This document shows, piece after piece, positions 12,523 through 23,812 of a DNA stretch of 64,000 nt. The notes under the pieces were generated by a model that was given only the letters and a program-made list of their open reading frames with translations, did no database searches and was not told where the DNA came from. The position numbers were made by a program, and so were the translations under genes. The stretch's first letter is position 1, and each line of letters starts with the position of its first letter. Origin of the DNA: Hymenopellis radicata (lineage: Eukaryota > Basidiomycota > Agaricomycetes > Agaricales > Physalacriaceae); contig JADNRX010000082.1 of the NCBI GenBank assembly GCA_015501595.1, positions 1 to 64,000 on the forward strand, in the 5' to 3' direction.

Positions 12523-13462
12523 TTAAAACGACAGAGTACTCACTTCGTCCTCTTCTCTTTCTTTCACGAGCTTGGCAAAAATCTCCCATGAATCCAAGTG
12601 TCCATCCGGCAAAAAGCCGCAATCGCGGCTCAACTCAGACCAGGACGATCCATGCCTAGCCAGGTCCTCCTCCAAAATGTCGAGGACGGCAACACGAGGG
12701 TCACATATATCATTCAGTTTCTCCGGCAGCGTGTGATTGCCAAGGAACGAGAATATACACACTTGTATCGTGCTGGGCATAGCCTTGACAACTTTCTTTA
12801 TCTCGACGATCGTCTGATTGTCGAGGGGACTTATAGAGGTGTGAACGTGAAGGTGCGTGAGGGGTACCGTACGGAGGAGCTCCAGGGGAAGGGCGCCGCA
12901 GGGATATCTGAGATGTGTGAGCGTTGGTGGGAGATGTTTCAAGGTATCGTTCGGGCCCCAGTGGGCCAAGGAAAGCCGCTTCAGGCGAAGGGCAGGAGAA
13001 CCATGGACTATAGCCGTAAGAAATGACGCATCACCGGTACCGTCACGCAGCCCCAGAGCTACTAGTCCGGAACACGCAGAAACGAGCGCAGTGGTGGTTA
13101 CCCTCCTTTCTTTTCCGACTTGGAGAGCGTCGAGTCTTCGGGCCAATAATCCGTCCATAGGGATCTGCAAGAACAAATATTTGACAGTGACCGCAAAAAA
13201 CGAAGTGTCTCCAGCCTCGCGCGACTTTTAATCGCGCGTTGAAAGGCATAGAACTGGGACGAAGAGACAATCGTAACGGAGTGGTATAGGATAACATCGA
13301 TCCTGTCCAAATATCTAGTATGACTCTTGGATTGCGAATGTGTGTGCCTTACCATTTGCGAACAGCCTTGGAAACTAGGACAAGCCTCAGAGCATCGGGG
13401 CGGCTCATGATAGCGAGCGTTTCCAAAATAACGCGTACGAGTTCCACAGGGATATCCGCCAT
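12523..13462 (-). pseudogene. F-box-like protein, tandem copy C, frameshifted
   Basis: Exon 1 (from 13462, MADIPVELVRVILE) is close to copy A, and most of exon 2 is open and very like copy A, so A and C are the youngest pair. One G is missing near 13215: copy C has GCGAGGCTGG where copies A and B have an extra base that keeps the frame. From 13176 to 12523 the frame is again open and includes DGSPALRLKRLSL-like and CGFLPDGHLDSWEIFAKL segments. The 3' flank past the last codons is nearly the same as that of copy A, including a possible GTGAGTAC...TTCCAG intron. It is a single-lesion pseudogene, unless the missing base is an assembly error. Confidence 0.6.
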
Positions 13463-13879
13463 GAGTGCGCCTAGTACGTGCTCAGTGCTGGCAGAAACCA
13501 ACGTGTTGATGGCATCGATGCGATGTTTTCGGTGCCTATAGGACCCCGGCATGCTCCCCAAGAGGTTCGTTCCAAAATGGCCTGTTTTGCGCACTTTCTG
13601 TCAGGTCCTTAGAGGGCGAATATGTACAATTTCTTGCACAGGGCATCCTTTTCCTGGGCGAAAATATCCGACTTTCAGAACGGACCTTCCACCCGACACC
13701 GTGCAAGATCTAGATGACTATCAGGATGAGCGGACGCGAGCCCAAGTACAGCTATTCGATCGATGTAGATGGTTAACAACGGTGTTTAGCACGTCGCGTC
13801 GGGCGAAAGTCGCGTTCGTGGCTGGATATGTCAGACTTTTCGATCGGAGCTTCTAGATCAAAGTGTCAGCTTTGATCGA

Positions 13880-14598
13880 GTCTGCCTACAGGCTCCGAAC
13901 CTCAGCCGTCGCTGTCGTTTCGTTCACAAATCCTGTGGCGTAATGTGGATTGATAATAATTTGATCATGTGAAAGTCATGTGTCGAGAGCCAATCAGATC
14001 AAGAGGAACGTGGGGTGAAGAAACGACAGGACGGCTGGCACAATATCGCCGGCACGATCTCGGCGCCGTGCTGCCAAACAAGTCCCACACGCCGCCTCCA
14101 AGCATTCATCGATGTTCATCTCTTGTGTTTCTTAATGTTTTCAGCCTTTCTTCTTATAATTCCCTTCTGTTATTCATTCCCTCTAATTAATCCCTTCTGT
14201 ACCATGAATCCCGCCCTTCCTGCACTTTTCCACCCACTTGCACTATTGTCATTTGCTATGTCAACCTCAGAAGCTAGCAAGAGGACCAACAACGGTATTA
14301 GAATGAGAGACATAACTTAGAATGGGCAGAGTAGCATCCGTTGAAGCCATCTGCGAGGAAACTCGGTTGACAAGCGTTGTTGACAATGTTTGGCAGCACC
14401 TGGGGAGCACGGCGCCGAGATCGTGCCGGCGATATTGTGCCAGCCGTCCTGTCGTTTCTTCACCCCACGTTCCTCTTGATCTGATTGGCTCTCGACACAT
14501 GACTTTCACATGATCAAATTATTATCAATCCACATTACGCCACAGGATTTGTGAACGAAACGACAGCGACGGCTGAGGTTCGGAGCCTGGTCTGCCTA
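13880..14598. mobile_element. Mutator-like MITE with 184-bp perfect TIRs
   Basis: The element is 13889-14589 (701 bp). Its ends, starting CAGGCTCCGAACCTCAGCC, are perfect inverted repeats of 184 bp (13889-14072 and 14406-14589); I compared them base by base. It is flanked by the 9-bp direct repeat GTCTGCCTA (13880-13888 and 14590-14598). Very long inverted repeats with a 9-bp target duplication fit Mutator-like elements. The 333-bp core is T-rich and has no coding capacity, so this is a non-autonomous copy. Identity of the arms implies a recent insertion. A related sequence without the insert lies at about 35694-35746. Confidence 0.85.
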
Positions 14599-14633
14599 AG
14601 GGAGACTAATCGGACCTGCCTGACGCGGCGTTC

Positions 14634-14784
14634 TGTACGACAAAAAAATCAGACCTCATCCTTTTATGGGCCAGAAATGTACGACAAATTATCAGACCTT
14701 CGACGTGATTTTCGCCAAATATGTACGACAAAAAGAACGAACCTCTTGGGGGCATGCCGGGGTCGGAGGTCCTGTGCCTATAAA
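14634..14784 (+). promoter_or_regulatory. Three 44-bp-spaced direct repeats and TATA box
   Basis: TGTACGACAAA starts at 14634, 14678 and 14722, an exact 44-bp period, each time followed by a related TCAGACCT-like or GAACCTC stretch. About 50 bp after the last copy is CTATAAACCCC (TATAAA at 14779-14784). The arrangement lies 230-380 bp upstream of the ATG at 15013 and reads like a set of activator sites in front of a core promoter. No known factor is assigned to the motif. Confidence 0.5.
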
Positions 14785-15012
14785 CCCCAAGCCCAATCAC
14801 TCTTCATCGTTCTGAAGACTCAGTTGCCCTTGGATATTGATTCTTCAAGCACCAAGTATGATTGCTGTCAAATGGTACAGAGCCATTAGTTCTCTGACCA
14901 TCTTTGAGGCAATGTCAAGAAACAATTTGGCTTCTACACGTTCCATCAAAAGTCGCTTGCAAATAGCATCAAACACATTACCCTCTGCTTCACTCCCTCA
15001 CTACCCCAAACT

Positions 15013-17144
15013 ATGGGGAAGGCAAGGAAGACCAAGCTGAAGGAATACAAACCGCCTCGCACATCTCATTATATCGTTGTCGCCAATCCACTGCCCGTCG
15101 GTGCCGGCCTCTCTGATGCGCGATTCCACGACAACCTCGGCACCTGGCTCGAGTGGCTGACCGTGGGCAAGAAAGCGATCAGCATATTCCACCTGAGCAA
15201 GATGAGTTCGGTCGTCGTCGAGCTCCCGGGGCAGATGACGGACGAGCTCGCGGCGCGGCTGCTCGGGGAGCACGCGCTGCGCGATCCGCGGACGAGGCAG
15301 GCGCATTACAGCCAGGTGTTTGAGTATGATTATAAAAAGTACGGGTGTCCGGATGAGATTCAGAGTGAGTGTTTTCTTCTTCTTCTTACTGGATAAAAAG
15401 AAAACGTTTTACATGTGGAGTTACTTAGGATGTTCGAGGGGATCGTACTCGGTCGTGGCCCCGCAGAAACTGGACCTGCCGCGCCCGCGTGAATGCGCGT
15501 TCAATCCGAATGTGCGATTCGCGAAGCCGAACCCGCGACGCGCCCAGCCACCTGCGGAAGCAGATCATGACCCTCCTCTTCAACTCGATCATCATCAACT
15601 TGACAATGATCGTGTGGCCGAGCAGCCCATCGTTAAGCGGGATCCCTATGAAGAGGACGACAGACATCAACTGGAACTGAGGCCCGCTGCAAACATTGAG
15701 AGTGAACGGCCTCCTCCCGATGTGCCCCCTGAAGCCCCTACTACGTCTAGATGGCAGCCATATGAAACGCCGCTCGAGAACCGTGCACGCGTCGGCTCGC
15801 GCGCGCCAGAACATGATGTGTTTAGCTCCAGGGTGCAAAGAACAGGTGCGGTGCAGTTCGTGCTCCTCCGAGTCTATCCTCACGCTCAAGGCCCCGAAGA
15901 CGTCAAGCCAGAGCCCATGGGTAAAATCCCTATGAGTCCGCATGAGGTTAAAATTTGACTCGCGCGATAGATGTTGACCTCCCACCCTCTACTCATCAAA
16001 GTCAGTGTCTTTCAATTCACCCCTTTTCGTTTCCTGAAGGAACACCGCCAGCTGAGGTAGTAGTGAAAGACGAAGAACCCGAGAACAGAGACAACAGTCC
16101 GGAAGCGGGATCCGCAGGCCAGTGTGCATCTAATTGGCCGTGTTGACCTTTTTCATATTGAATTTATTATACTTGCACACAGAGTACTATCGGCGTGCGC
16201 TGGAGCAGGCGGAACGAGAGGTCGGCCGATCTTCTTTCAAAGAAGAGGAACCGCAAGGTGGGTGGCATGGACTGGAATGAGGGTGTGGCACTCATGATGC
16301 AGACGGAATCATCGTGAAACGGGAGCCAAGAGGCAAGCGCACACCACTAATTAAATATGCCGCTCATTTAACTGAGGACTTCATAGAGGAAACTGTCCCT
16401 CGCAGGGAAACTATTCGACCCACCAGTAGGACAGCATCTTTCACTCGGCCGGGATCAGAAGAGGAGTCAATAAAACAAGAGCCTTCCGCTGATTCTATAC
16501 CAACGCGTTCTAGTGAGTTCCGCGTCCTATTTCTCTTGAGATCAAGGCTGATTCCTTCGAGAAGAGGCCAGCGAACGTCAGCCATCCGTCAAACAAGAGC
16601 CCGGGATTCTCTTCACGGTGGTGAGTTCACCTCTTATACCTAGCGGATCTCGAAGCCCGCCGACCAGAGCCTCGTCCTTACGGTGAAAAAGCCGTCCGAT
16701 TGAGCTCGTTAAACAAGCTTGATACTGATTCGCAACGTAGTAAAGCCAGAGCCTTCAAGCACATTTCCTGGTAGGCGCCCACCCAGGCCACGCTCGCCCA
16801 TCTCAGCCCCAACTGGGCCCCGACGTCCACCCCACTCCTCCTATCACGGTGAGCTCCTCCCCCTTGACGTAAAGACCGCAATCTCAAAAAATACACAGCC
16901 CCAGAACCCAGGACACGGTACTCCCCAAGCCGCGATCCGCGTCGCAGCGCCACGCTCTCTTCTGATGTCTCTAGCTGGTGTTCGGACGCAGCTGGAATCT
17001 CAGCAGAGCGCGACCATCACATGTCGACCCGTCGTGAGTCGTTCTGCAAAATCCGTTGAACTGATGATCATGACTTGCAGACCGACAACCGGGAAACGAA
17101 AGAAAACGAGGGTACGGGTTTACTGGACGCGACGGCGTCAGTAA
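15013..17144 (+). CDS. Unknown protein rich in sumoylation-like motifs
   Basis: This is a multi-exon gene with no family I recognise. Exon 1 begins MGKARKTKLKEYKPPRTSHY and has a folded-looking first 120 residues. The GTGAGTGT..TTACTTAG intron after 15363 joins an Arg codon to a long Pro/Arg/Asp-rich disordered region. Small downstream exons each carry a motif of the form hydrophobic-Lys-x-Glu followed by Pro: VKPEP, VKDEEP, FKEEEP, VKREP, IKQEP and a second VKPEP. These match the SUMO acceptor consensus. The tail is basic (TTGKRKKTRVRVYWTRRRQ). Exon borders after 15930 are approximate and the stop at 17144 is my best guess. A nuclear, SUMO-regulated scaffold is inference. Confidence 0.5.
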
Positions 17145-17825
17145 ACGAGTCAAGACGGAGTATGAAGAGTATTAATCATGTAGTATAAGCTTTATATATA
17201 TGACCAGCTGCAGAGGCTTCACGGAACTGACATCTATCCTTTAAAGTTGGGGAAACTCATTCAAGAAACCTTTTAGCGCCGTGTAAATTTAGCTAGGTCC
17301 AACACCCACGCCACACACAGCTGAAATGAAAGGACACTCTATATTGACGACAAAGGAAGTACACTAGTACAGGGATGTCGGTACCATTGCCAAAACGCCG
17401 TCTAGAGATCCATGTGCGAAAAGGACACATCCATCAATCGTGGCTTCGAATAAGCGCCCGTGCGTGCGACCGACGACCCACAAAGCAAGATTTTTGCCGA
17501 ATTAGTAACAATGCAGCATGAACAAAGAAGAGGTGCGTCACCCTTGTGTATGTCCCAGCCATCACACCACGGTATCCTCAAGGCAAAAAAAGACAGCAGC
17601 GCGCGGCAGTCAGCGAGAGCAGCAGAAGTTACTTGTACTTGCAAATAATAGTAGGCGACAAAGCAGAGAACGAGAACGATAACTAGGACAACTTGACGAC
17701 AACTTGAAAACTTGACATTTTTGTGGCTATTGAAATGGGTCCGACCATGGGATAGAAAGTTGATGATGATGTAAACTTGCAACCTTCGACCTTCTTCCTT
17801 TTCTTGAGCGGATTGGACAGTGTCC
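17145..17825. other. Convergent intergenic region
   Basis: This is the tail-to-tail spacer between the unknown plus-strand gene and the Tra2-like gene. It holds AT-rich sequence with TATATATA near 17195, suitable for 3' ends, and no supported gene. The open frame read here on the minus strand (17402-18226) is a shadow running out of the neighbouring RS-rich exon. Confidence 0.5.
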
Positions 17826-18812
17826 TTACCAGCGGTCAGCCGGTGGAGCAGCGTCATAGTCGCGGGCTCTAGTGGGGCTACTGCCGCGAGGAGGGCTGCG
17901 AGAGTAGCTCCTGCGCCTGCGGTAGTCGGGTGAGTACCTGCCTGTGCCTCGGGGAGGAGGGCTGCGTCGGTCTCTCCAATCGCGACCGTCACGTCCATAG
18001 TAGTCGCGGTCCCTGTCACGATCCCTGTCGCGGCGGTCGCCACGGTCCCTATACGAGTCGCGGTCCCTGTACGACGAGTCCCTGCCACTGTAGTGAGAGT
18101 CGCGGTTGGAGCGACGGTGACCCATGTACTCTCCGGGAGTTGCCGCGTGAGGCCTATCAGTGACGGAGTAATCCACGCGGATGCGGCGTCCATTGAGTTC
18201 CTGGTTGGAAGCTGAGAACGCCACACGGTGCAGAGAGCGCTTAAGACTTACAATGCCGTTGAGTTCTTGGATAGCACGAGTGGCATCCTCCACGTTGCCC
18301 ATCTTGATGAATCCAAAGCCTCGAGAGCGGTCGGACTGCTAACTATGTAAATGTGGCGCTTACGTGCGAACAGTATATACATACCCGTTGGTCGTAGACG
18401 ATGGTAACCTTTTCGACGCGTCCAAAACGACTAAACTCCTCGTCGAGGTCGCGTTCTTGAGTACGAATGCTAAGCCCAAAGACACCAAGGACGTTGGTGG
18501 GGTTGGGCGCCTGTGAGACACGGTCAACTGTTATCCTTTTGCGGCTCGACGGCGACGACGTACAATGGGTGCATGAGACGGGCGTCTGGGTGCCGGTGGA
18601 GGCGAACGTCTGTTGCGGCTATACGGACTACGGCTTCGAGAAGTGGAACGACCTGTTCGTGGCGCATCCCTCAAAGGGTCGGCCGCTGGGACCGCCACTG
18701 GCGGCGCCGGAGCTGTATACGCATCGGAGTAGGGGTCAAGTGCATTGGCTGTTTCACTGTACTAAGGGGCGGTGAGGCGCTGAGCAGAGAGGCGGGCGGC
18801 GAGACTTACCAT
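17826..18812 (-). CDS. TRA2: Transformer-2-like SR splicing regulator
   Basis: This is an RNA-binding splicing regulator with one central RRM between two Arg/Ser-rich regions. The start codon at 18812 is followed at once by a 48-bp intron (GTAAGT..CCCTTAG). Exon 2 gives an RS stretch (GRSTSRSRSPYSRNRRSP). The RRM has RNP2 LGVFGLS and RNP1 RGFGFIKM and is interrupted by introns at GTATGTATAT and GTAAGTCTTAAG. After the RRM comes VTDRPHAATPGEYMG, which matches the linker typical of Tra2. The C-terminus is rich in RD/RDRDRD repeats and RSYSRSPPRGSS. It should act in the nucleus on exon-enhancer elements. It is divergent from the eL18 gene, sharing a 327-bp upstream region (18813-19139). Confidence 0.82.
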
Positions 18813-19139
18813 GATGGCTGTAAAAGGTGAACGATTGTTGGTCCTTGTTTGCGCTGTGTATCCCACAATAGCCACCGTACAAAAATCACTTGGCACACAG
18901 TTCTCTCAAAACGAGTGTCAGAAAATGAATCTATATTCACTATTTACATGCTTTTCGAAAGAAAAGTGGAGGAGAACCACAGGAGAGTGCGTTGGCTACT
19001 CTAGTGGGAGCCGGACGGCCGGATCAAATTATTCAAGCGGAGCTTAAACTGATAGCCTGTAACTGTACAGTAGATTCGGCAGAATGCGAAAGGTAAGCCT
19101 GAGAAAAAGACATCCAACACATCCTCCGGCAAGAACAAG

Positions 19140-19914
19140 ATGGTGAGCTCGTCGTCCCAGGCAGCGTCGGGGACCGCTTTTCTCACATCGCAATGCTAGG
19201 GTATCGACATTGCCGCCCACCACGTCAAGAAAGGTAACAGGACCGCGCCCAAGAGCGAGGATCCATATCTCCTTCTCCTCGTCAAGGTGCGCTATACAAA
19301 AATATTATCGATCGTTCCTACTCACTTTCAAAATCCAGCTTTACCGCTTCCTGGCCCGCAGGACTGACTCGGAATTCAACAAGGTCTCGCGCAATCCCCA
19401 TCCCAATCCACCAACTATTCACACTTTTCCCATAGGTCATCCTCCGCCGTCTTTTCCTCTCCAAAATCAACCGCCCTCCCCTCTCCCTCTCACGGATCAT
19501 GAAGGAGACGACCAACACCGCCGACCTTGCCTCAAAAACCATTGTCCAAGTCGGCACTGTCACCGATGACATCCGTCTAACACAGGTCCCAAAACTCTCC
19601 ATCGCCGCTCTGCGGTTCACCAAGGCCGCCAAGGACCGAATCCTCAAGGCCGGCGGTGAGGCCCTCACCCTCGACCAGCTCGCCATGCGCGCACCGACCG
19701 GAACTAACACCGTGTTGTTGAGGGGGAAGAGGACTACGCGTGAGGCTGTCAAGCACTTTGGCATGGGTACGTGCAATTCGCTGTTCATTTTCTGTGTCAT
19801 TCCTTATCGTGTACGTTAGGTCCCCACAAGAACAAGAAGCCCTACACTATCTCCAAGGGCCGCAAGTTCGAGCAAGGTCGTGGTCGCAGAAAGTCGCGTG
19901 GCTTCAAGGTATAA
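19140..19914 (+). CDS. RPL18: 60S ribosomal protein eL18
   Basis: This is a structural protein of the large ribosomal subunit, intact at close to the usual length of about 185 residues. The ATG (19140) is split from the rest by a 57-bp intron (GTGAGC..ATGCTAG), a common arrangement in ribosomal protein genes. Other introns fit at 19287-19338, 19384-19435 and 19767-19819. Joined exons give [56 protein letters not shown] and the conserved end [19 protein letters not shown]. The gene is divergent from the Tra2-like gene. Expression should be constitutive and high. Confidence 0.95.
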
Positions 19915-20491
19915 TGCATGGAGCGGGTGCGAGCAGAGACGCTGGTGGGCTACTGCGGCAGTATGCTTTGTGTATTATATGTGTTATATGACGCCGACTA
20001 TTTCTATGCACATGCACTTGACCCAAACGATTTGCCTGCTAAAAAGTCGTTAGGATGTCTTCAGCTCTGGAGGTCGGTTCATAAACGGCAATGTGGCCGC
20101 GGAAGTTCAGAGTTAACCATGATGATTGAAATCTAACGACGAACAAGGGCTCGCGATTCAAATATTCTGGAGCTGGCGCGAACAGCGCGATCATCTCCAG
20201 CTCAATCCTAGCCAACATGCCATGTAGCATATTCATCAGATTGTAAATGGGTACATATGTAGGCAATAAGGGGAGATGTGATGATACAGTAAACAAGACA
20301 AACACCCTAGAATGTTAGTAGGAAGCGAGCACAATGTGACAATGTCCGTTGAAAGAGTGCTGCCGGTGCGCCACATTTCAGTCAGCCGCATGTACGCATT
20401 CAAGGTGCACACTACGGTCCTGCCGGGCCGACCAAGTTAAGCGGTCGGAGTCGCCTCCTCACCGGTCCCTCCATCGATGCTCCGCCTGAGG
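19915..20491. other. Intergenic region, no gene seen
   Basis: This spacer holds the 3' end of the eL18 gene and the 3' end of the convergent NACHT gene. Short open frames here have no support from composition or splice sites. Confidence 0.5.
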
Positions 20492-22595
20492 CTAAACAGA
20501 GAGCATGCCATCGAAGCCAATATGGGGCCTCTCTGTACTCCATGATTGAATCGCCGTCATGCTGGTCGCACTCCTTTCGATACTTTGAATTGCATCGCAG
20601 CTGAGCATGTATATGAACTGGTTGCATATATTCTGCTCGATGTCAGAGAGCTGCTCCGGGAATGACGCTCGCAGTGGCGTGGGAGCGGGCCAGCAACATG
20701 GCCGGCAAGCCAATTGGGATCCCACTTGAAGACAGACATTGAATCGGTTGGGATTCTCCGGAAAAAGTTCTGACCAGTGAGATATGGTATATTCATACAC
20801 AGAATAATCTGGGTGGAAGGTTGTCAATCCTAGAAAGAAGAGCTGCGAGCAATGGGCTTACGTACGTATGAACTTCAGAGGCATCTGAAGAAGCCCATGG
20901 CAACACTGCAAAATAGTTTCGATATCTATCCATTGAGTCCTGTCCCCTGCTGAAAGTATATATTGTATATCGTCGGAATCAAACCGATTCTCGGTAGTCA
21001 GGGCCAGAGTGCGACACGCCAACTCGTTCTTCCGTTCACCCTGTGCGCGGATTCGCTGAAACGTCAGCTTGTACGCGTCGTCCAACGTGCGTGGTAACGA
21101 ATCCAGAATAACCAGGACATCACGTTGACAGGTAACATCGCGCTCCAGTTCCCGGAGCTGAAGAGAGGCCAAGAGGAACATGCCATCGGCCTTCTTGACA
21201 ACCTGCACTCTCATTTTTTCCTTCAGCTCCTCGTCCAACCAAGCGTGCTTGAGCCTGGACAGTGTCGTATCAGCGGCAATGAGGATATCATCGTCCGAAG
21301 CACGAATCTGGATAGATGGGTGCTCGTTGATCTCTCGGAAGACCGGGCGTGATGTGACGAGGACGCGAAAAGAGGACGAGAGTTGCTGGATTGCACGTAG
21401 GAGGTCGATACCGATTGGGCATTCGTCAAGGGCGTCAATGACGATGTATAAGGGCCGCGTATGGTAAGCCGCTACTTCGGCCAAAAGGTTTGGAAGTTCC
21501 TCTGGGCTGGGGTGGGTTCCACTCCAATAGCGGTCGCAGATGCTGGGTGGAACCTTCGTAGTCTTTTCGATGAGCTGCCGAAGTAAGCCACGTAAGACGG
21601 GAAGCGGGGTCGTGAAGGCATCCAAAGAGTATCTGCAGAACACGGAGAGCACGATGTTGCCCGTGGATTGGAGATGATCAGCGATGAACGCTCTGCAAGA
21701 AATCGGATTTGAGGACGTTGGATAAACTAACACCAGTGGACTCACGCGGCGACCGACTTTCCAGCTCCCGCTACAATGGTCTTCTGATCAGCCCAAATCT
21801 GTTACAGTGGCGCAATCGACGCACGATTCCCGTAGCACCACAATGTTCTTGGTGACTCTTGATCATCCCGCCATGCAACAAAGTCGGGATGCTGTATCAC
21901 CCAGGTTCCCGTTCCCGACAGCCGTTTCTCAAGCAAATCGATCCGGTGACCACTGTAGTCGCTGTTGGAAATAAAATGTGCGATCTTTAGGCGGTCCTCA
22001 TCTTGTCAACATCTCAGTGTCTATTGAGGGACGCTTAAAAATCCCAGGAAGTTACTCACTGCTGATGTGATGATCCATGTCGTCGAGCTTGCCATCGATG
22101 CCGTCCTGGTTCTTGCTGCCGAAGGTTAGAACTAAATCACGATGAATTCAATCAATTAACTCACAACATATCGTGTTGAAGTGCAATCATAATCCGGCTT
22201 TTCTGGCGCTCGAGGTCAGAGAGCAGAGCATTGACCTCCGCCTTGTCGGCTGTCCACCGGAGCGCAGCAACCAGCCGCCCCCATAGAACCTTCCACCTCT
22301 TGGCCTTTGGCTTGGGCACTCCGTTCTTCAGAACAGCCTCGACGTCTGCGAGTGTTTTCCGCAGCGCTTCATAGAAAGGTTGCGACGAGCCTAACAGCTG
22401 CGCCAGCTGTTCCGTCGAAGCAGGATCATTGACGTTCACTAATCTCTGCAGTGCCTTCAACGCGGACTGTAGAGAGACAGCCTCATCGAGAAGCCGACGG
22501 CGTTCCACGGATGACTGCTTGACATCTTTATAATAGTCGTACAGCGTCTGGCAGGTCTGGATGAGGGATATGATCGATCCGGGGTCAAACGACAT
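20492..22595 (-). CDS. NACHT STAND NTPase, copy 1
   Basis: This is a STAND-class, NLR-like protein, in fungi usually tied to non-self recognition or regulated cell death. The helical N-terminal domain starts MSFDPGSIISLIQTCQTLYDY (ATG 22595, chosen over an upstream in-frame start because it is conserved in copy 2). After a GTGxWVIQHPDFVAWRDD segment, the P-loop WCYG|NPGAGKSVAA is restored only by an intron GTGCGTCG...CATTGTAG that ends inside the motif. Then come Walker B LYIVIDALDECP, sensor RVLVTSRP and a region with KKADGMFLLASLQLREL. After NVCLQVG the C-terminus (about 75 residues, to a TAG at 20492) is unlike copy 2. No ankyrin, WD or TPR repeats are visible, so the sensor part is short or ends early. 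Confidence 0.75.
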
Positions 22596-23482
22596 GGCGA
22601 GTATGAGCGAGAGATGGTCGATCAGTGCAGAGACGGTATGGTAGTGGATGCGAACACCCACGGTTTTTACTCTGATCAGCTCGTGTAGTCAACACATGAT
22701 TTGAGAGCGACTTCGTGTCCGGAAGCATTAGTCGCGACACTCTTGACGACCTTCCGGCACAGACGCCAGACTTACGGACAGAACATGATGCGTCGCGTAA
22801 GGATGTATCGAAGTGATTGAGGAAGAGGCCTCCATCACGGAATGTGTGTATTCGTTGGAGACTGTCTAATGTCGACGCCATTAGAGTCGAACCAGTCCCA
22901 TCAAAGTCCCATTCAAAACACTTGATGATTCGGACTGGCTCGTGTCTACGACGCCTTCATGATGCTGATTCTGGCGTCGCAATTATTGGCCGACAATGTT
23001 CCAGCGCTTCCTTTGAATACGGCGATTAAGGGTTCCGTGCAGCTTGTGAAACGCTGTTTAAACATTCCTGTAGTATCTCCACCAACCAACTTCTAGGTTC
23101 TTGTCAGAACTAGGGTCTTCAGACGTGAGTGGAGGAAGCGTACCCGATTACATTGTTTCGTGGCTTTACAACTAGGCCAGCGAAGAACGAGAGCGAATGT
23201 TTCCAGCAGACAAATCGCGTACGCGAGTACGTCGCGCGCAACGCGATGTCGAAATCTCAACGTCCATCCGGGTCGCAGAGCTGGCTTTTCGGAAGATATG
23301 GCTTGAAGTTGGGAGTCCATTGGCGCGCGCAGGCACTTCTGCGGACAAGTATCCTGGAAGAGAGGCCTTCAGAAATTACTTGTAGTAACTACCTGCAAGT
23401 CTCTAAGTATACGTTGACGCGAAATCGAGGCTGCGATGCCCTTCCAGCTGAACCGTTCTTCGAGCACCATATCGACATTGGA
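20720..23482 (-). repeat. Inverted duplication, NACHT unit 1
   Basis: This stretch is highly similar, in the opposite orientation, to 52828-55590. Similarity covers the NACHT coding region up to NVCLQ, the promoter, and further upstream to a TGTCGATATGGT..CTCGAAGAA phrase. It stops sharply on both sides. The plus-strand open frame at 23129-23515 appears in both copies but is probably conserved flank rather than a gene. From 23483 to 23812 there is only short intergenic sequence ahead of the NUG1-like gene. Confidence 0.8.
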
Positions 23483-23812
23483 TTCCAGTATTGGCATCGC
23501 GCTAGTAGAACATGATGGTCTTGAGAAATGAAAGGGGGAATGTGACATGCCAGGTGATGTGACGCTCTGTCGAGTGATAATGGTAAGGTTCGCCCGTCGA
23601 TGGCGGTGGGCAGGACTCGGTGGTGATGGGAACGAGTCCGCAATGTTAGGATTGGTACGGCAAGTCGGGGTGACCGGCTTGAATCCAATATCTGTGAGTC
23701 AAATGCGAGTACTGCAGAAACGTTAACCCTAACCTTACATGTACCCGATCTAGATCATGTTTTCGCCCAAAGGAGATAAGTATTTTTCGACCTCCCACCA
23801 TCATCATCGACA

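Noticed and set aside
13551..13856. 101-codon plus-strand frame left of the MITE
   Set aside because: No motif, no splice support, and it lies over the upstream region of the F-box-like copy C.
17402..18226. 274-codon minus-strand open frame
   Set aside because: It overlaps the RS-rich exon of the Tra2-like gene in another frame; low-complexity Arg/Asp codons keep the shadow frame open.
21780..21850. Premature stop before the NACHT P-loop
   Set aside because: The TAA lies inside an intron (GTGCGTCG to CATTGTAG) whose removal gives the canonical PGAGKS motif in both copies, so the gene is not broken here.
23129..23515. Plus-strand open frame upstream of NACHT copy 1, also present at 52854-53162
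   Set aside because: It lies in duplicated flank, so its presence twice is explained by the duplication. It has no recognised domain, start context or intron structure.
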